Assembly (NCBI GenBank): GCA_023412765.1
Contig: JAEZBX010000250.1
Coordinates: forward strand, 15,844-79,843
Length of the DNA stretch: 64,000 nt
DNA from: Bacteroidota bacterium
GTDB lineage: Bacteria > Bacteroidota > Bacteroidia > Cytophagales > Cyclobacteriaceae
Direction of reading: 5' to 3'
Shown: positions 45,249 through 54,432 of the stretch, piece after piece
How the letters are laid out: each line of letters starts with the position of its first letter
How positions within the stretch are numbered: position 1 is the first letter of the stretch
Made by a program: the position numbers and the translations under genes
Notes under the pieces: generated by a model
What the model was told of the DNA's origin: nothing
Database searches by the model: none
The model's input: only the letters and a program-made list of their open reading frames with translations

Positions 45249-45260
45249 TATGCATGCATA
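45249..45260. promoter_or_regulatory. Candidate MarR operator (12-bp palindrome)
   Basis: TATGCATGCATA is a perfect palindrome 27 bp upstream of the MarR start. A candidate -7 box (minus-strand TACCTTCG, plus 45230-45237) lies between it and the gene, so the palindrome falls near the -33 position. This is the expected place for an autoregulatory MarR operator. Confidence 0.35.
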
Positions 45261-45480
45261 CTATGGAGTAAAATTTTTCCTTTTGGCCCTTCCGGCAGGG
45301 CGCCAGACACAACAAATCAATCATTCACGCTCAAAAATGTTAGCCACATTTCAGAACAGTATTTCAGGCAGACGTTACAGTGATTGAAGGCACACTTCAC
45401 ACAATTAAAAATTCCTTGATGATTCGTACCTCTCATCCAAAAGGTTGCATTTATTTAAATTGCAAGTCAGAAATTGCTTT

Positions 45481-47715
45481 ATGCTAAAAGCTTTGGTCGT
45501 CACTCTGTTGACACTTTCGATCATTCACGTTCAAGCCCAAAAAATAAACGAATCATACCAGCTCGACATCAGACGCGCGACTTCGGAAATAATCATTGAT
45601 GGGATTATGGATGAAGGAGCATGGCTTGAAGCAAATGTTGCTTCCGACTTCTATATGGTCCTTCCGATGGACACCAGCAAAGCCAGAGTCAGAACAGATG
45701 TACGGATGACCTACGATGATCAAAATCTTTACCTCATCGTCACATGTTTTCATCTTTTGCCAGGACGCTACTTTGTCGAATCGCTGAGGAGAGATTTTAC
45801 TTTTGGAAAGAATGACAATTTCCTTTTGTTCATGGATCCCTTCGACGATCAGACAAACGGATTTTCGTTTGGCGCCAACGCTGCTGGCGCACAATGGGAT
45901 GGACTGATGTATGAGGGCGGCAAGGTTGACCTTAGCTGGGACAACAAATGGACATCGGTGGTAAAAACGTATGAGGACAAGTGGGTCTTTGAAGCGGCTA
46001 TTCCTTTTAAGACTATAAGGTATAAAAAAGGAATTACGAAATGGGGGATTAATTTTAGCAGGCTCGATCTGAAAACTACGGAGAAGTCGAGCTGGGCTCC
46101 GGTTCCCCGGCAGTTTCCCACAGCATCGCTTGCATACAGCGGAATCCTGGCGTGGGACGCACCACCGCCACAAGCCGGTTCAAATATTTCTGTGATACCT
46201 TATGTCCTAGGGGGTGTTTCAAAGGATTACCAGAAAAACACGTCGACTTCTTTTAAAAAGGATATCGGGCTGGATACGAAGGTTGCAGTTACATCGTCGC
46301 TTAATTTGGACCTGACAATCAATCCAGATTTTTCCCAGGTAGAAGTCGACCGACAAGTGACCAATTTGGATCGGTTCGAATTATTCTTTCCCGAACGCAG
46401 ACAATTTTTTCTGGAGAATGGAGATCTCTTCGCAAACTTCGGGTATACGAACATCAGGCCCTTTTTCTCAAGACGCATCGGTTTAGGAACTTCGATTGAT
46501 TATCCGGAGGTGGAAGGGCGACGGAACCGAAAGGACACCGTTTACCAGGTGCCGATCGAATACGGTGCTCGCTTTAGTGGCAAGCTGGACAAGAACTGGA
46601 GAATTGGGGCCATGAACATGCAAACCGGCAAAGTGTCGGAAATTGCTTTGCCCCGTCAAAACTTCACAGTGTTTGCTCTGCAGCGCAGAGTTTTTTCGCG
46701 GTCGAATGTTGGTGTCATCTTTATCAATAAAGAATCTTTAAACTACCAAACGAGCGACGATCCTTCTATAGCAACCTATTCAAAATTCAATCGAAACCTG
46801 GGACTTGAATACAATCTTGCTTCGTCCAACAACCATTGGACCGGAAAGGCACTGGTACTGAAAAGTTTTAACCCAGTAGATAAAGAAAAAGAGTTAGCAC
46901 ATGCTGCGAATCTACAATATGCCAGCAGGCGTCTAACGTTGAGTTGGCAACATGAATACGTTGGTGAAAACTACAACGCTGAGGTTGGATATGTTCCGCG
47001 GAAAAATTTTATAAAAGTCAATCCGGTAGCTGGCTACTTGTTCTTTCCCAATAGCAAGAATGTGCTCAGTCATGGACCTAAGCTAAGCTCAACTTACTTT
47101 TTTGATAACGACTTCAACCAAACCGATAATGAAACATTCCTGAGTTATTCGGTAACCTTCAGACAGCAAAGTGTTCTAACGGGGTGGGTAGCGCACAATT
47201 TCGTGCAACTACTTCAGCCATTTGATCCGACTAATTCTGGTATGGAATTTCTTGAAACGGGTACCGAACATCGTTGGAATTCATTTGGTGCCGATTTTGT
47301 CTCCATGCCTCAAAGCATAATTACCTATACGCTCTCATCGCGCTTCGGCGGATATTTTGCAGACGGAACACGCTTAAATCTTTATGGTGAGGTCGGCTAT
47401 CGTTACCAGCCGTATTTGAGTTTTGCGCTGGGCTTCAATTATAATGACATTCATTTACCATCGCCATGGAACAACCGTACATTCTGGTTAATCGGCCCGC
47501 GCCTGGATCTTACATTAACAAATAAGTTATTCATCACTGCCTTCGCGCAATACAACGAGCAACAGGATAATATGAATTTAAACACCAGGATTCAGTGGAG
47601 ATACAAACCGGCGTCAGATCTATTCATCGTATACACCGACAATTACATTCCAGAAACATTCGGCGTCAAGAACCGTGCACTCGTAGTCAAGTTCACGTAC
47701 TGGTGGAATATGTAA
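45481..47715 (+). CDS. DUF5916 outer-membrane protein with CBM9-like N-terminus
   Basis: A 744-residue exported protein. The ATG at 45481 gives the signal peptide (LVVTLLTLSIIHVQAQ); a TTG at 45445 is less likely. The N-terminal 220 residues form a carbohydrate-binding-family-9-like domain (IIIDGIMDEGAWLEANVAS, then WVFEAAIPFKTIRY). The remaining residues are the DUF5916 barrel, marked by NPDFSQVEVDRQVTNLDRFE, FFPERRQFFLENG and a terminal strand ending in aromatic residues (VVKFTYWWNM). The family is widespread in Bacteroidota; substrates are unknown. It stands alone and is convergent with a TPR gene. Confidence 0.88.
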   Translation: MLKALVVTLLTLSIIHVQAQKINESYQLDIRRATSEIIIDGIMDEGAWLEANVASDFYMVLPMDTSKARVRTDVRMTYDDQNLYLIVTCFHLLPGRYFVESLRRDFTFGKNDNFLLFMDPFDDQTNGFSFGANAAGAQWDGLMYEGGKVDLSWDNKWTSVVKTYEDKWVFEAAIPFKTIRYKKGITKWGINFSRLDLKTTEKSSWAPVPRQFPTASLAYSGILAWDAPPPQAGSNISVIPYVLGGVSKDYQKNTSTSFKKDIGLDTKVAVTSSLNLDLTINPDFSQVEVDRQVTNLDRFELFFPERRQFFLENGDLFANFGYTNIRPFFSRRIGLGTSIDYPEVEGRRNRKDTVYQVPIEYGARFSGKLDKNWRIGAMNMQTGKVSEIALPRQNFTVFALQRRVFSRSNVGVIFINKESLNYQTSDDPSIATYSKFNRNLGLEYNLASSNNHWTGKALVLKSFNPVDKEKELAHAANLQYASRRLTLSWQHEYVGENYNAEVGYVPRKNFIKVNPVAGYLFFPNSKNVLSHGPKLSSTYFFDNDFNQTDNETFLSYSVTFRQQSVLTGWVAHNFVQLLQPFDPTNSGMEFLETGTEHRWNSFGADFVSMPQSIITYTLSSRFGGYFADGTRLNLYGEVGYRYQPYLSFALGFNYNDIHLPSPWNNRTFWLIGPRLDLTLTNKLFITAFAQYNEQQDNMNLNTRIQWRYKPASDLFIVYTDNYIPETFGVKNRALVVKFTYWWNM

Positions 47716-47723
47716 TCGATCAG

Positions 47724-49601
47724 CTATAATTGCGGCTGCTCCTGGCCATCGAAGTCACCGCGAAGGAATCGATATCGCTTCCGCGCTTCCGCAGCATATA
47801 CACTACCGGGATATTTGTTGAGGAACTCGCGATATATTTCCATTGCTTTATCCTTCTGACCTAATTGTCTTTCATATATTTCTCCGCGAAGAAAAAATGC
47901 ATCGTCAGCTAGAATGTCATCACCATAGTCCTGAATTATTTTATCCAGAAGTCCGATTGATTTTTCAAATTCACCTTGTTTCATCCGCAGATTAGCTTCT
48001 AACCAATATACATCATCCAAAATGGTTTGATTGGAAATAATGGCCAACGAATCAGTGTTGTTTGCCGATGAGCCTGTTGTTTTGATCTGCAACCTTCCTT
48101 CCTTCAAATATTCAATAGCTTTGAGCGCTTCTGCGTTTTTATTCTGATAAAGTAATAATTCGATAGATGCAAATTGCTTGAGCGCTTCACCTACAGAATC
48201 GAACGCAATATTCTCCTTGATGCGCATGCTGAGATCCAATGCATCGTTGGCTATTTCACGAGTCGTTGCCTGTTTCAATATATCAAGATGCTCCTGTGCT
48301 AATCTGAAGTCGCCCTTATAGTACGAGAGCTTTGCATTTTTTAATTTAGCATCGTATCCAATTGGATTCTCCTTTTGCACTTTTTCAACCTGTGAATAAA
48401 GTAACGTAGACTCCCATGGTTCACCTTTTAACAAATAAATATCACCTAGATCAAGTTTAGCCCTTGATTTCAAATGCAAGGATGTTCTCGGGTTTGCTAT
48501 TAGTTTGTTGATGATATGGATGGCAGAATCCTTCTTGTCCAGAAAATTGGCAAACAACAACGCTTCGCTTCTAGCTGCCTCCAAAGAATTAACATTGTTG
48601 GGATACTGGGATATAAAATCTTTGTAATCATCAATAAGGATTCGCACCGAATCCATATTTACAGGGTATGTGTTTTTCACGCGGGCCTCACGTGTTCGAA
48701 TTAAGCCCAGGCGCGCCAAAAGGTAGGTTTGCGTATTGGGATATTCACGGATTACATACCTGTAAACCTTTAGTGCGTTGTCATAGTCTTCATTGTCGAG
48801 CGCAACTCGGGCTACCTCCATTGATTTTTCACCTTCCCGCTTATAGCGCTTATCATAGGCCCTGGCCTGTATGAATGAAGCGTAGAAATTTTTCTGTTGC
48901 ATAGTAACCCATATGAGAAGGTCAGAGTAGACCTCTACGTCAGGGTGCGCCTGAATTTTTTGATACAGTAGTTTTTCTAAGCTTTCAAGCTCGTCGGGCT
49001 TCGTAAGCAATGCCTGCATCACATTCTTCACATACTGGATATTCGCAGAACTTTGAGTTACGTAACTCAAATATTCCTGAACCATCTTATCCTGGTTCCC
49101 CTTTATGCGATGCAGCATGGCTAGTTCAAGGCAAAACAGATACGGATTACCAAGTGACTGGCGGCTTTCTGTCAGCGCCTGTATGCCATAGTCAATCAGC
49201 GACCTGGCCATAAAATAGTCAGACATCATTTTAATCCTCTGCACGTTTCCTTTATTCTCGGATATCAGGTCCTTGTAATATCGGTCAGCTTTACCCAGCT
49301 CCCCGGACCGCACATTAATAAGTCCGAGGTCAAGGCTGTATTGGATGTTCAGAGGATCCCTTTTCGAAAGTCGTTGGAGAAATTTTTGTGCCTCATCGTA
49401 GTAGCTGTTATCCAGAAGTAAAGTAATGTAGTTGTTATAGATGTATGGGTGATTGACGTCATGCTTCGACAACTCCCTGTACATATCCAACGCTTTCTTC
49501 TTGTCGCCTTTAAGGAGGTATTCGTTCGCCAATTGAATCTCATCCTGATTTTGTGCCTGGGCCAGTATAGAAAGAAAGAGAAGAAGAAGAGTTATCCGCA
49601 T
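47724..49601 (-). CDS. Exported TPR protein (SusD-less, outer-membrane assembly-like)
   Basis: A 625-residue protein with a signal peptide (LLLLFLSILAQAQ) and many degenerate TPR-like helical repeats (for example ALDMYRELSKHDVNHPYIY and IMEIYREFLNKYPG-type units near the C-terminus). The C-terminal repeats resemble those of YbgF or BamD-like adaptors. It is probably a periplasmic scaffold. It ends 9 nt from the convergent DUF5916 gene, and its promoter must lie within the origin-like region 49602-49916. The exact role is unknown, and the parenthetical comparison is weak. Confidence 0.8.
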   Translation of the reverse strand: MRITLLLLFLSILAQAQNQDEIQLANEYLLKGDKKKALDMYRELSKHDVNHPYIYNNYITLLLDNSYYDEAQKFLQRLSKRDPLNIQYSLDLGLINVRSGELGKADRYYKDLISENKGNVQRIKMMSDYFMARSLIDYGIQALTESRQSLGNPYLFCLELAMLHRIKGNQDKMVQEYLSYVTQSSANIQYVKNVMQALLTKPDELESLEKLLYQKIQAHPDVEVYSDLLIWVTMQQKNFYASFIQARAYDKRYKREGEKSMEVARVALDNEDYDNALKVYRYVIREYPNTQTYLLARLGLIRTREARVKNTYPVNMDSVRILIDDYKDFISQYPNNVNSLEAARSEALLFANFLDKKDSAIHIINKLIANPRTSLHLKSRAKLDLGDIYLLKGEPWESTLLYSQVEKVQKENPIGYDAKLKNAKLSYYKGDFRLAQEHLDILKQATTREIANDALDLSMRIKENIAFDSVGEALKQFASIELLLYQNKNAEALKAIEYLKEGRLQIKTTGSSANNTDSLAIISNQTILDDVYWLEANLRMKQGEFEKSIGLLDKIIQDYGDDILADDAFFLRGEIYERQLGQKDKAMEIYREFLNKYPGSVYAAEARKRYRFLRGDFDGQEQPQL

Positions 49602-49916
49602 GGAGGCTGCCTTTATTCTATTTATATAATATATATTTTTATTAATATAGTTAACAATGTTGAAATGTGCATTGGTTCAGACGTTTTAGGGCGTTGAATA
49701 CATGTGGACATCGTTGACTATTCAATTCGTTAACGATCAGTCGATTGATTAGTTTTCAACATTAGTTGAGGGGTGTGGATAATTTGGTGGTGGATGAATT
49801 TGGGTGTGAGTGGATGTGGGTAAAATCGATTTGGTAAACATTCCGGATGAGAAACACGAGGAGTCGAGTACTGGCAGGTGATATCTACCGTATTTTGGAA
49901 AGATGTCCACATGGTA
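49602..49916. other. Candidate replication-origin-like intergenic region
   Basis: This is the largest gene-free gap in the window (315 bp). The part near 49614-49660 is almost pure A/T. An exact DnaA box TGTGGATAA lies at 49774-49782, and a near box TGTGGGTAA at 49815-49823. CATGTGGACATC at 49701-49712 and its reverse complement GATGTCCACATG at 49902-49913 flank the region. TTCGTTAACGAT sits at 49726-49737. No ORF or terminator is seen. Confidence 0.45.
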
Positions 49917-51599
49917 TCATCCTTTTATTAACAATGGTCCTAACTCCCAATTTGCCTTTAAGTTGATGATGGGTACATTCTTTTCGTTGAGATAAAGGTA
50001 TATGGTTTCGGGTGGTCGGTTGTCATAGAAGTTGCCGGGATCCCATGTTCCGGTGTTATCCGAGTCGATTACAAGCCGTAATTGGTAGTCGCCTGGTTTA
50101 AGATCTTCGAAGTTGAATTTCTTGGAATTTCGTATGGTGGCAAGGACTTTGAAGTCCTTGTTGAGGAGTTGAACAAAAAAATGAGGAGCTGGGGTTTGGA
50201 CTTCTACCAGGATGATGCCAGTGCTTTCAAGTGTGGTAGGTGCAGACTTTTCTACCAGGCGGCGAGAGGAATCGGATTCGATGCTAATGAATGCTCCTTT
50301 ACCTAGATAGAATTCTTGTGTGGTTGATTTTTTTTGATTTGCTGATGGGTTGTTAGCACGTGGGCGTTGCTGGGTGGCAGCGCTTTCCGTTTTCGGTAAG
50401 AGGTTTTTGTCAAATTGTTTTTCAAATGAAAGAAGATTCCGGAGACTGTCCCAATGAATATCCTGTTTGGTGAGATGAACTTGATTGAGTGAATCAAACC
50501 GATAAAATACACTGTCGTAGTTGATGGACCGCACGGGTTTGTTGAATTTCAAATTTCCTTTTATGACGCCTTTTGTGCCTATGACCTGAAGGTCGTTCAT
50601 TTGGAATTGAAAGGCTTCCGGTTTGATGACACGCTCCTGGAACTTTACGTATAGCGTGGTGTCGATCTGGTGTTGAATGCTATCAGTGGCGGTGAAACGT
50701 ATCTCGACACTATCTCGATTTTGAAAAGTGTTGTAGACACGAATATTTGCAAAGTCTTCGCCAAAGGAGGAGACAATAGGTTCGGTTGAGGAACGTATTG
50801 CATATGATTCCATATTTTTTGCTGCTTTAATGTTGAAGAAGGTCCCGGAGGGTCTGGCTCCTGTCAGGACGAGCGGACGACTGTCAAGGCGTACCATGGG
50901 CACTCTGATACTGTCTAGATTTTTCGTAAGTGGAAGAAGGTCCTGTACGAAACCGTACGATTCAGTTTTGCTATCTACGATAAGGTTTTTGTTTTTGTCA
51001 TCGAAAGCGTAGAGGTAATAGTTGCCTGCTTTTAGATTTTCAAGCTTGAAGACACCTTTGGCATCAGCTTTCGTGAAATAGGTGGGGCGGTATACGAATA
51101 TGTTAAAGGTGTCGCTTTGGAATAGCGCTACCGTTGCGTCTTTTGATTCTTTTGTAGTGAGGGCGTCTATTACTTTTCCGGTAATAGTCAGGGAATCGAT
51201 ATAAATTCCCGTGCTGAATGCCAGTTTCAGATTTTGTGCTGGATTTTTTTCAGTTATGTCTTGGACACCCTCTCTGAAGTTGACAGAGTAGGTAGTATTG
51301 GGCTGAAGCTCAGTATCGAGGTCTATGATGACTGTATTTTTTTTTACTCGTGCTTCGACCGGTTTGCCCAAATCTGGGGTGATAAGGATTTGTTCGCGTG
51401 GGTTGTTGAGAATGACGGCTTCATTGAACACTAGCTGGATGCTGTTGGCCTTGAAATTTATGGTGCCGTTTTGTGGCTGAGATTGAACGAGAGTTGGTGG
51501 AATGGAATCGCGTGGTCCGCCAGTGGGAGTGGTTTGCCTGGCGCACGACAGAATGAAGAGCGCATATAGAACGATATAGCCGTGGCGCAATACTTTCAT
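49917..51599 (-). CDS. Ig-like (Big_5) domain lipoprotein
   Basis: A 560-residue lipoprotein with a lipobox at Cys19 (LFILSCAR). An N-terminal bacterial Ig-like domain 5 (about residues 35-135) is marked by IPPTLVQSQPQNGT, IQLVFNEAV and LQPNTTYSVNF. A carboxypeptidase-regulatory-like domain follows (TGKVIDALTTKESKDATVAL, GNYYLYAFDDKNKN), and similar strands recur at the C-terminus (GDYQLRLVIDSDNTGTWDPG). It probably sits on the outer membrane. Its ATG overlaps the methyltransferase stop (ATGA), so it is made with that protein and mnmG. Function unknown. Confidence 0.85.
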   Translation of the reverse strand: MKVLRHGYIVLYALFILSCARQTTPTGGPRDSIPPTLVQSQPQNGTINFKANSIQLVFNEAVILNNPREQILITPDLGKPVEARVKKNTVIIDLDTELQPNTTYSVNFREGVQDITEKNPAQNLKLAFSTGIYIDSLTITGKVIDALTTKESKDATVALFQSDTFNIFVYRPTYFTKADAKGVFKLENLKAGNYYLYAFDDKNKNLIVDSKTESYGFVQDLLPLTKNLDSIRVPMVRLDSRPLVLTGARPSGTFFNIKAAKNMESYAIRSSTEPIVSSFGEDFANIRVYNTFQNRDSVEIRFTATDSIQHQIDTTLYVKFQERVIKPEAFQFQMNDLQVIGTKGVIKGNLKFNKPVRSINYDSVFYRFDSLNQVHLTKQDIHWDSLRNLLSFEKQFDKNLLPKTESAATQQRPRANNPSANQKKSTTQEFYLGKGAFISIESDSSRRLVEKSAPTTLESTGIILVEVQTPAPHFFVQLLNKDFKVLATIRNSKKFNFEDLKPGDYQLRLVIDSDNTGTWDPGNFYDNRPPETIYLYLNEKNVPIINLKANWELGPLLIKG

Positions 51600-52486
51600 C
51601 GTTTAGCAATATATACAAGGCTGGAATACTGACCGGTGCTTTTGGCTGAATAATTACTTCGAACCCCGTTGAGTGCAGCATTAACCAATCGTGGCAGAGA
51701 GGAAGAGTTTTTATACTTTTCGCTAAGAAGGCTAACATAGTATGCGTCTAGCCTCATCGGTAGAACGGTTATCACGCGTAGGCTATGCGCAGTAAGTAGT
51801 TTGGTCATGCTCGGTGGCGTGAAGTGCCACAAGTGTCGCGGGACATCATAAGCCGCCCAGTACTCTTGATAATGACCGGCGTCCCAACTGTTGTGGTTCG
51901 GAACAGCTATAAATATTGTGCCATTGGGTTGCAAGAGCCCGGTAAGCACTTCTAAGGTGTTGTTTAGGTCGGCTACATGTTCGAGTACATGCCAGGCCGT
52001 AATGACATCAAATTTTTTCTGTTGATCAGTGAGGTCCTTTACGGATGGAACAATGTGTTTTGATACTACAGGATTCGCATTGGTTCTGGCGATGGAGGAC
52101 GGTTCGACTCCGGAAACCTGCCATCCCTTCATCGCAGAGGCTTTTAGAAATTCTCCCACGCCACAGCCAAAATCAAGAAGCTTTCCTGCCTTATTTGAAT
52201 TGTGTTTTAGGATGAGTGACAATTTCCATTTGAGGGTAAAACTTCTGGCGACAACATAGGCTTTGTCCATGAGGGATGCAGCCTGATTGATATGGGATGT
52301 ATAAGCTGCAGAAAGATAATATTTGCCTAGTTCACTGTCCTCGGGGCGTGGGCTTGTAATGAGAAGTTGACATGTACTGCACTTGAGAATGGTGAATGTT
52401 TCATGTGAAACCGAGTGATCGGTGCAGGTAACAAACGGTGAAAAGGTCGTTCCAGAACAAATTGGACATTCTTTTATCGATATCAT
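51596..52486 (-). CDS. Zinc-ribbon class I SAM methyltransferase
   Basis: A 296-residue methyltransferase. The N-terminal zinc ribbon has four cysteines (Cys7, Cys10, Cys36, Cys39: CPIC and CSTC). The SAM-binding fold follows at about residue 99 ([18 protein letters not shown]), with an [13 protein letters not shown] motif characteristic of methyltransferase group 23. The C-terminal part contains [14 protein letters not shown]. Proteins of this form modify O-antigen sugars or other small molecules; the substrate here is not known. It overlaps mnmG and the Ig lipoprotein by four bases each. Confidence 0.88.
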   Translation of the reverse strand: MISIKECPICSGTTFSPFVTCTDHSVSHETFTILKCSTCQLLITSPRPEDSELGKYYLSAAYTSHINQAASLMDKAYVVARSFTLKWKLSLILKHNSNKAGKLLDFGCGVGEFLKASAMKGWQVSGVEPSSIARTNANPVVSKHIVPSVKDLTDQQKKFDVITAWHVLEHVADLNNTLEVLTGLLQPNGTIFIAVPNHNSWDAGHYQEYWAAYDVPRHLWHFTPPSMTKLLTAHSLRVITVLPMRLDAYYVSLLSEKYKNSSSLPRLVNAALNGVRSNYSAKSTGQYSSLVYIAKR

Positions 52487-54348
52487 TTGCCCATATAGAC
52501 CGTTAGGACTGAGAGATCTGCGGGAGACACGCCACTGATTCTGGAGGCCTGACCTACTGTTTCGGGCCTCTGGCGTTTCAATTTTTCCCGGGCTTCAGAG
52601 GATAGCGCTTTTACCCGGTCGTAATCAAAATCCGGAAGAATGCGATAGTTTTCGAGGTTGCTCAATTTCTTCGCTAGTTGCTCTTCGCGAAGGATGTAGC
52701 TTTCATATTTCACATTGATTTCGACTTGCTGTTGTACTTCCTCCGAATAGTTATTTATAAGTGCAGCAAGGTCTAGGCCCAGGGTTTTCAGGTTATCGAT
52801 TCCGATTTGTGGTCGCTTTAATAATTGAGGCACAATAAGTTTTTCCCTCAAGCCCGAAGTGTTGAGGTCGGAAAGCGCATTGTTGACCATATCTGGATCT
52901 AACTTGATAGCGGATAGTTTTTGGGTGAGTTCGTGTACAGCTTTCTGTTTTTCGGTCACGGCAGACATCCGGGCGGAGCTTGCGAGTCCGAGGTCGTGTC
53001 CCTTTGCTGTTAGCCGTAAATCGGCATTATCCTGGCGGAGCAGGATTCGATATTCCGCGCGGGAAGTAAACATCCGGTAAGGTTCCTGAGTGCCTTTGTT
53101 AATCAGGTCGTCGATAAGCACTCCGATATAGGCTTCGGATCTTTTTAGAATGAGCGGTTCCTTTCCGTTAATCTTATTATGTGCATTGATACCGGCAATT
53201 AGGCCTTGACAGGCTGCTTCCTCGTAGCCGGTAGTACCATTGATTTGCCCGGCAAAATACAGATTATCAACAAGTTGCGTTTCTAAGGTTAACCTTAATT
53301 GAGTCGGTGGAAAGTAGTCATATTCGATCGCATACCCGGGCCTGAACATCTTAGCGCGTTCAAAGCCAGGTATTTTGGTGAGAGCTTTGTACTGAACGTC
53401 TTCAGGAAGTGAGGTTGAGAATCCGTTAACATATATCTCGACCGTATTCCAGCCTTCGGGTTCGACGAATATTTGATGGCGTTCGCGGTCAGCGAACCGA
53501 TTGATCTTATCCTCTACTGAAGGACAATATCTTGGGCCTATTCCCTGGATACGCCCTTGAAACATTGGCGACTGGTCAAATCCCTTTCGAAGTTCCTGGT
53601 GAACAGCGTCGTTTGTATAGGTGATCCAGCAGCTTAGTTGTTTTTCCAACGGCTTGCTGTCTTGCAGGTAGGAAAAGGTCCCCGGATTCGTATCTCCAGG
53701 CTGTTCTTCCATTTTGGAATAGTCGAGACTACGTCCATCAACCCGGGGTGGTGTACCAGTCTTCATCCGACCGGACTCAAATCCCAGCTGAACAAGTTGC
53801 TCAGTCAGCCCAAAAGCAGCGTTTTCAGCAGCCCGCCCGCCGCCGAAATTCTTTTCTCCAATATGGATTATGCCGTTCAGGAACGTGCCGTTGGTCAAAA
53901 CGACAGCCTTTGCTTTGATGTGGATGCCGAGACTTGTAACAATTCCGGTCACCTTCCCTCCTTCTACGATCAGGTTTCGAGCCATTTCTTGCCAGAAGTC
54001 GACCCTGGGATTTCTTTCAAGGGCAAGGCGCCATTCCTCAGAGAATCGAAGCCGGTCGTTTTGAGCTCGCGGGCTCCACATGGCTGGACCTTTAGAACGG
54101 TTAAGCATCCGAAATTGAATCATGGATTTATCCGTGATTATTCCCGATTGACCCCCTAGAGCATCAATTTCGCGCACAATTTGTCCTTTTGCGACACCTC
54201 CCATTGCAGGGTTGCATGACATCTGACCAATGGTTGTCATATTCATCGTCACCAAAAGTACAGATGAGCCCATCTCCGCGGCAGCATGTGCAGCTTCGCA
54301 TCCGGCATGGCCGGCGCCTATAACTATTACATCGTATTCCTTAAACAT
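52483..54348 (-). CDS. mnmG: tRNA uridine-5-carboxymethylaminomethyl synthesis enzyme
   Basis: A 621-residue FAD protein (formerly GidA) that, with MnmE, adds carboxymethylaminomethyl to wobble uridine 34 of tRNAs. The dinucleotide-binding motif is [20 protein letters not shown]. The family segment [20 protein letters not shown] follows, with the second region [10 protein letters not shown] and the conserved CPSVEDKI containing a catalytic cysteine. The C-terminal domain ends with [16 protein letters not shown]. Its length is normal. mnmG is often near the replication origin, and here it has two parS sites just upstream. Confidence 0.97.
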   Translation of the reverse strand: MFKEYDVIVIGAGHAGCEAAHAAAEMGSSVLLVTMNMTTIGQMSCNPAMGGVAKGQIVREIDALGGQSGIITDKSMIQFRMLNRSKGPAMWSPRAQNDRLRFSEEWRLALERNPRVDFWQEMARNLIVEGGKVTGIVTSLGIHIKAKAVVLTNGTFLNGIIHIGEKNFGGGRAAENAAFGLTEQLVQLGFESGRMKTGTPPRVDGRSLDYSKMEEQPGDTNPGTFSYLQDSKPLEKQLSCWITYTNDAVHQELRKGFDQSPMFQGRIQGIGPRYCPSVEDKINRFADRERHQIFVEPEGWNTVEIYVNGFSTSLPEDVQYKALTKIPGFERAKMFRPGYAIEYDYFPPTQLRLTLETQLVDNLYFAGQINGTTGYEEAACQGLIAGINAHNKINGKEPLILKRSEAYIGVLIDDLINKGTQEPYRMFTSRAEYRILLRQDNADLRLTAKGHDLGLASSARMSAVTEKQKAVHELTQKLSAIKLDPDMVNNALSDLNTSGLREKLIVPQLLKRPQIGIDNLKTLGLDLAALINNYSEEVQQQVEINVKYESYILREEQLAKKLSNLENYRILPDFDYDRVKALSSEAREKLKRQRPETVGQASRISGVSPADLSVLTVYMGK

Positions 54349-54356
54349 ATTGGTCG

Positions 54357-54372
54357 TGTTCCACGTGAAACT
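54357..54372. other. parS site, near-consensus
   Basis: TGTTCCACGTGAAACT matches the Bacillus-type parS TGTTCCACGTGAAACA at 15 of 16 positions. ParB binds such sites near the origin to load SMC and segregate chromosomes. It lies 9 bp upstream of the mnmG start. Confidence 0.75.
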
Positions 54373-54375
54373 GAG

Positions 54376-54404
54376 TTACCCACAATTTCATACACATTTC
54401 CACA
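54376..54404. other. DnaA-box-like words between the parS sites
   Basis: TTACCCACA at 54376-54384 (eight of nine to TTATCCACA) and ATTTCCACA at 54396-54404 (seven of nine), both in the same orientation. They lie between the two parS sites. Confidence 0.4.
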
Positions 54405-54407
54405 ATT

Positions 54408-54423
54408 CGTTTCACGTGAAACG
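54408..54423. other. parS site, perfect central palindrome
   Basis: CGTTTCACGTGAAACG contains the 14-bp core GTTTCACGTGAAAC of parS. The palindrome extends to 18 bp (54407-54424). It lies 51 bp from the first site and 10 bp from the ybeY stop. Confidence 0.75.
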
Positions 54424-54432
54424 ATTTTACAT

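Noticed and set aside
45196..45387. Short plus-strand frame in the MarR upstream region, containing a GCCCT/AGGGC hairpin at 45286-45301
   Set aside because: The frame overlaps the MarR start and lacks coding character. The hairpin has a short 5-bp stem and no T run, so it is not called a terminator. It may be a remnant of a short dispersed repeat, but one copy cannot show this.
45553..46173. Minus-strand 206-residue frame antisense to the DUF5916 gene
   Set aside because: The plus-strand gene has a signal peptide and family motifs; this frame has none.
53638..54159. Plus-strand 173-residue open frame inside mnmG
   Set aside because: It lies entirely antisense to a complete mnmG with strong motifs, and the translation has no domain or signal; it is a shadow frame.
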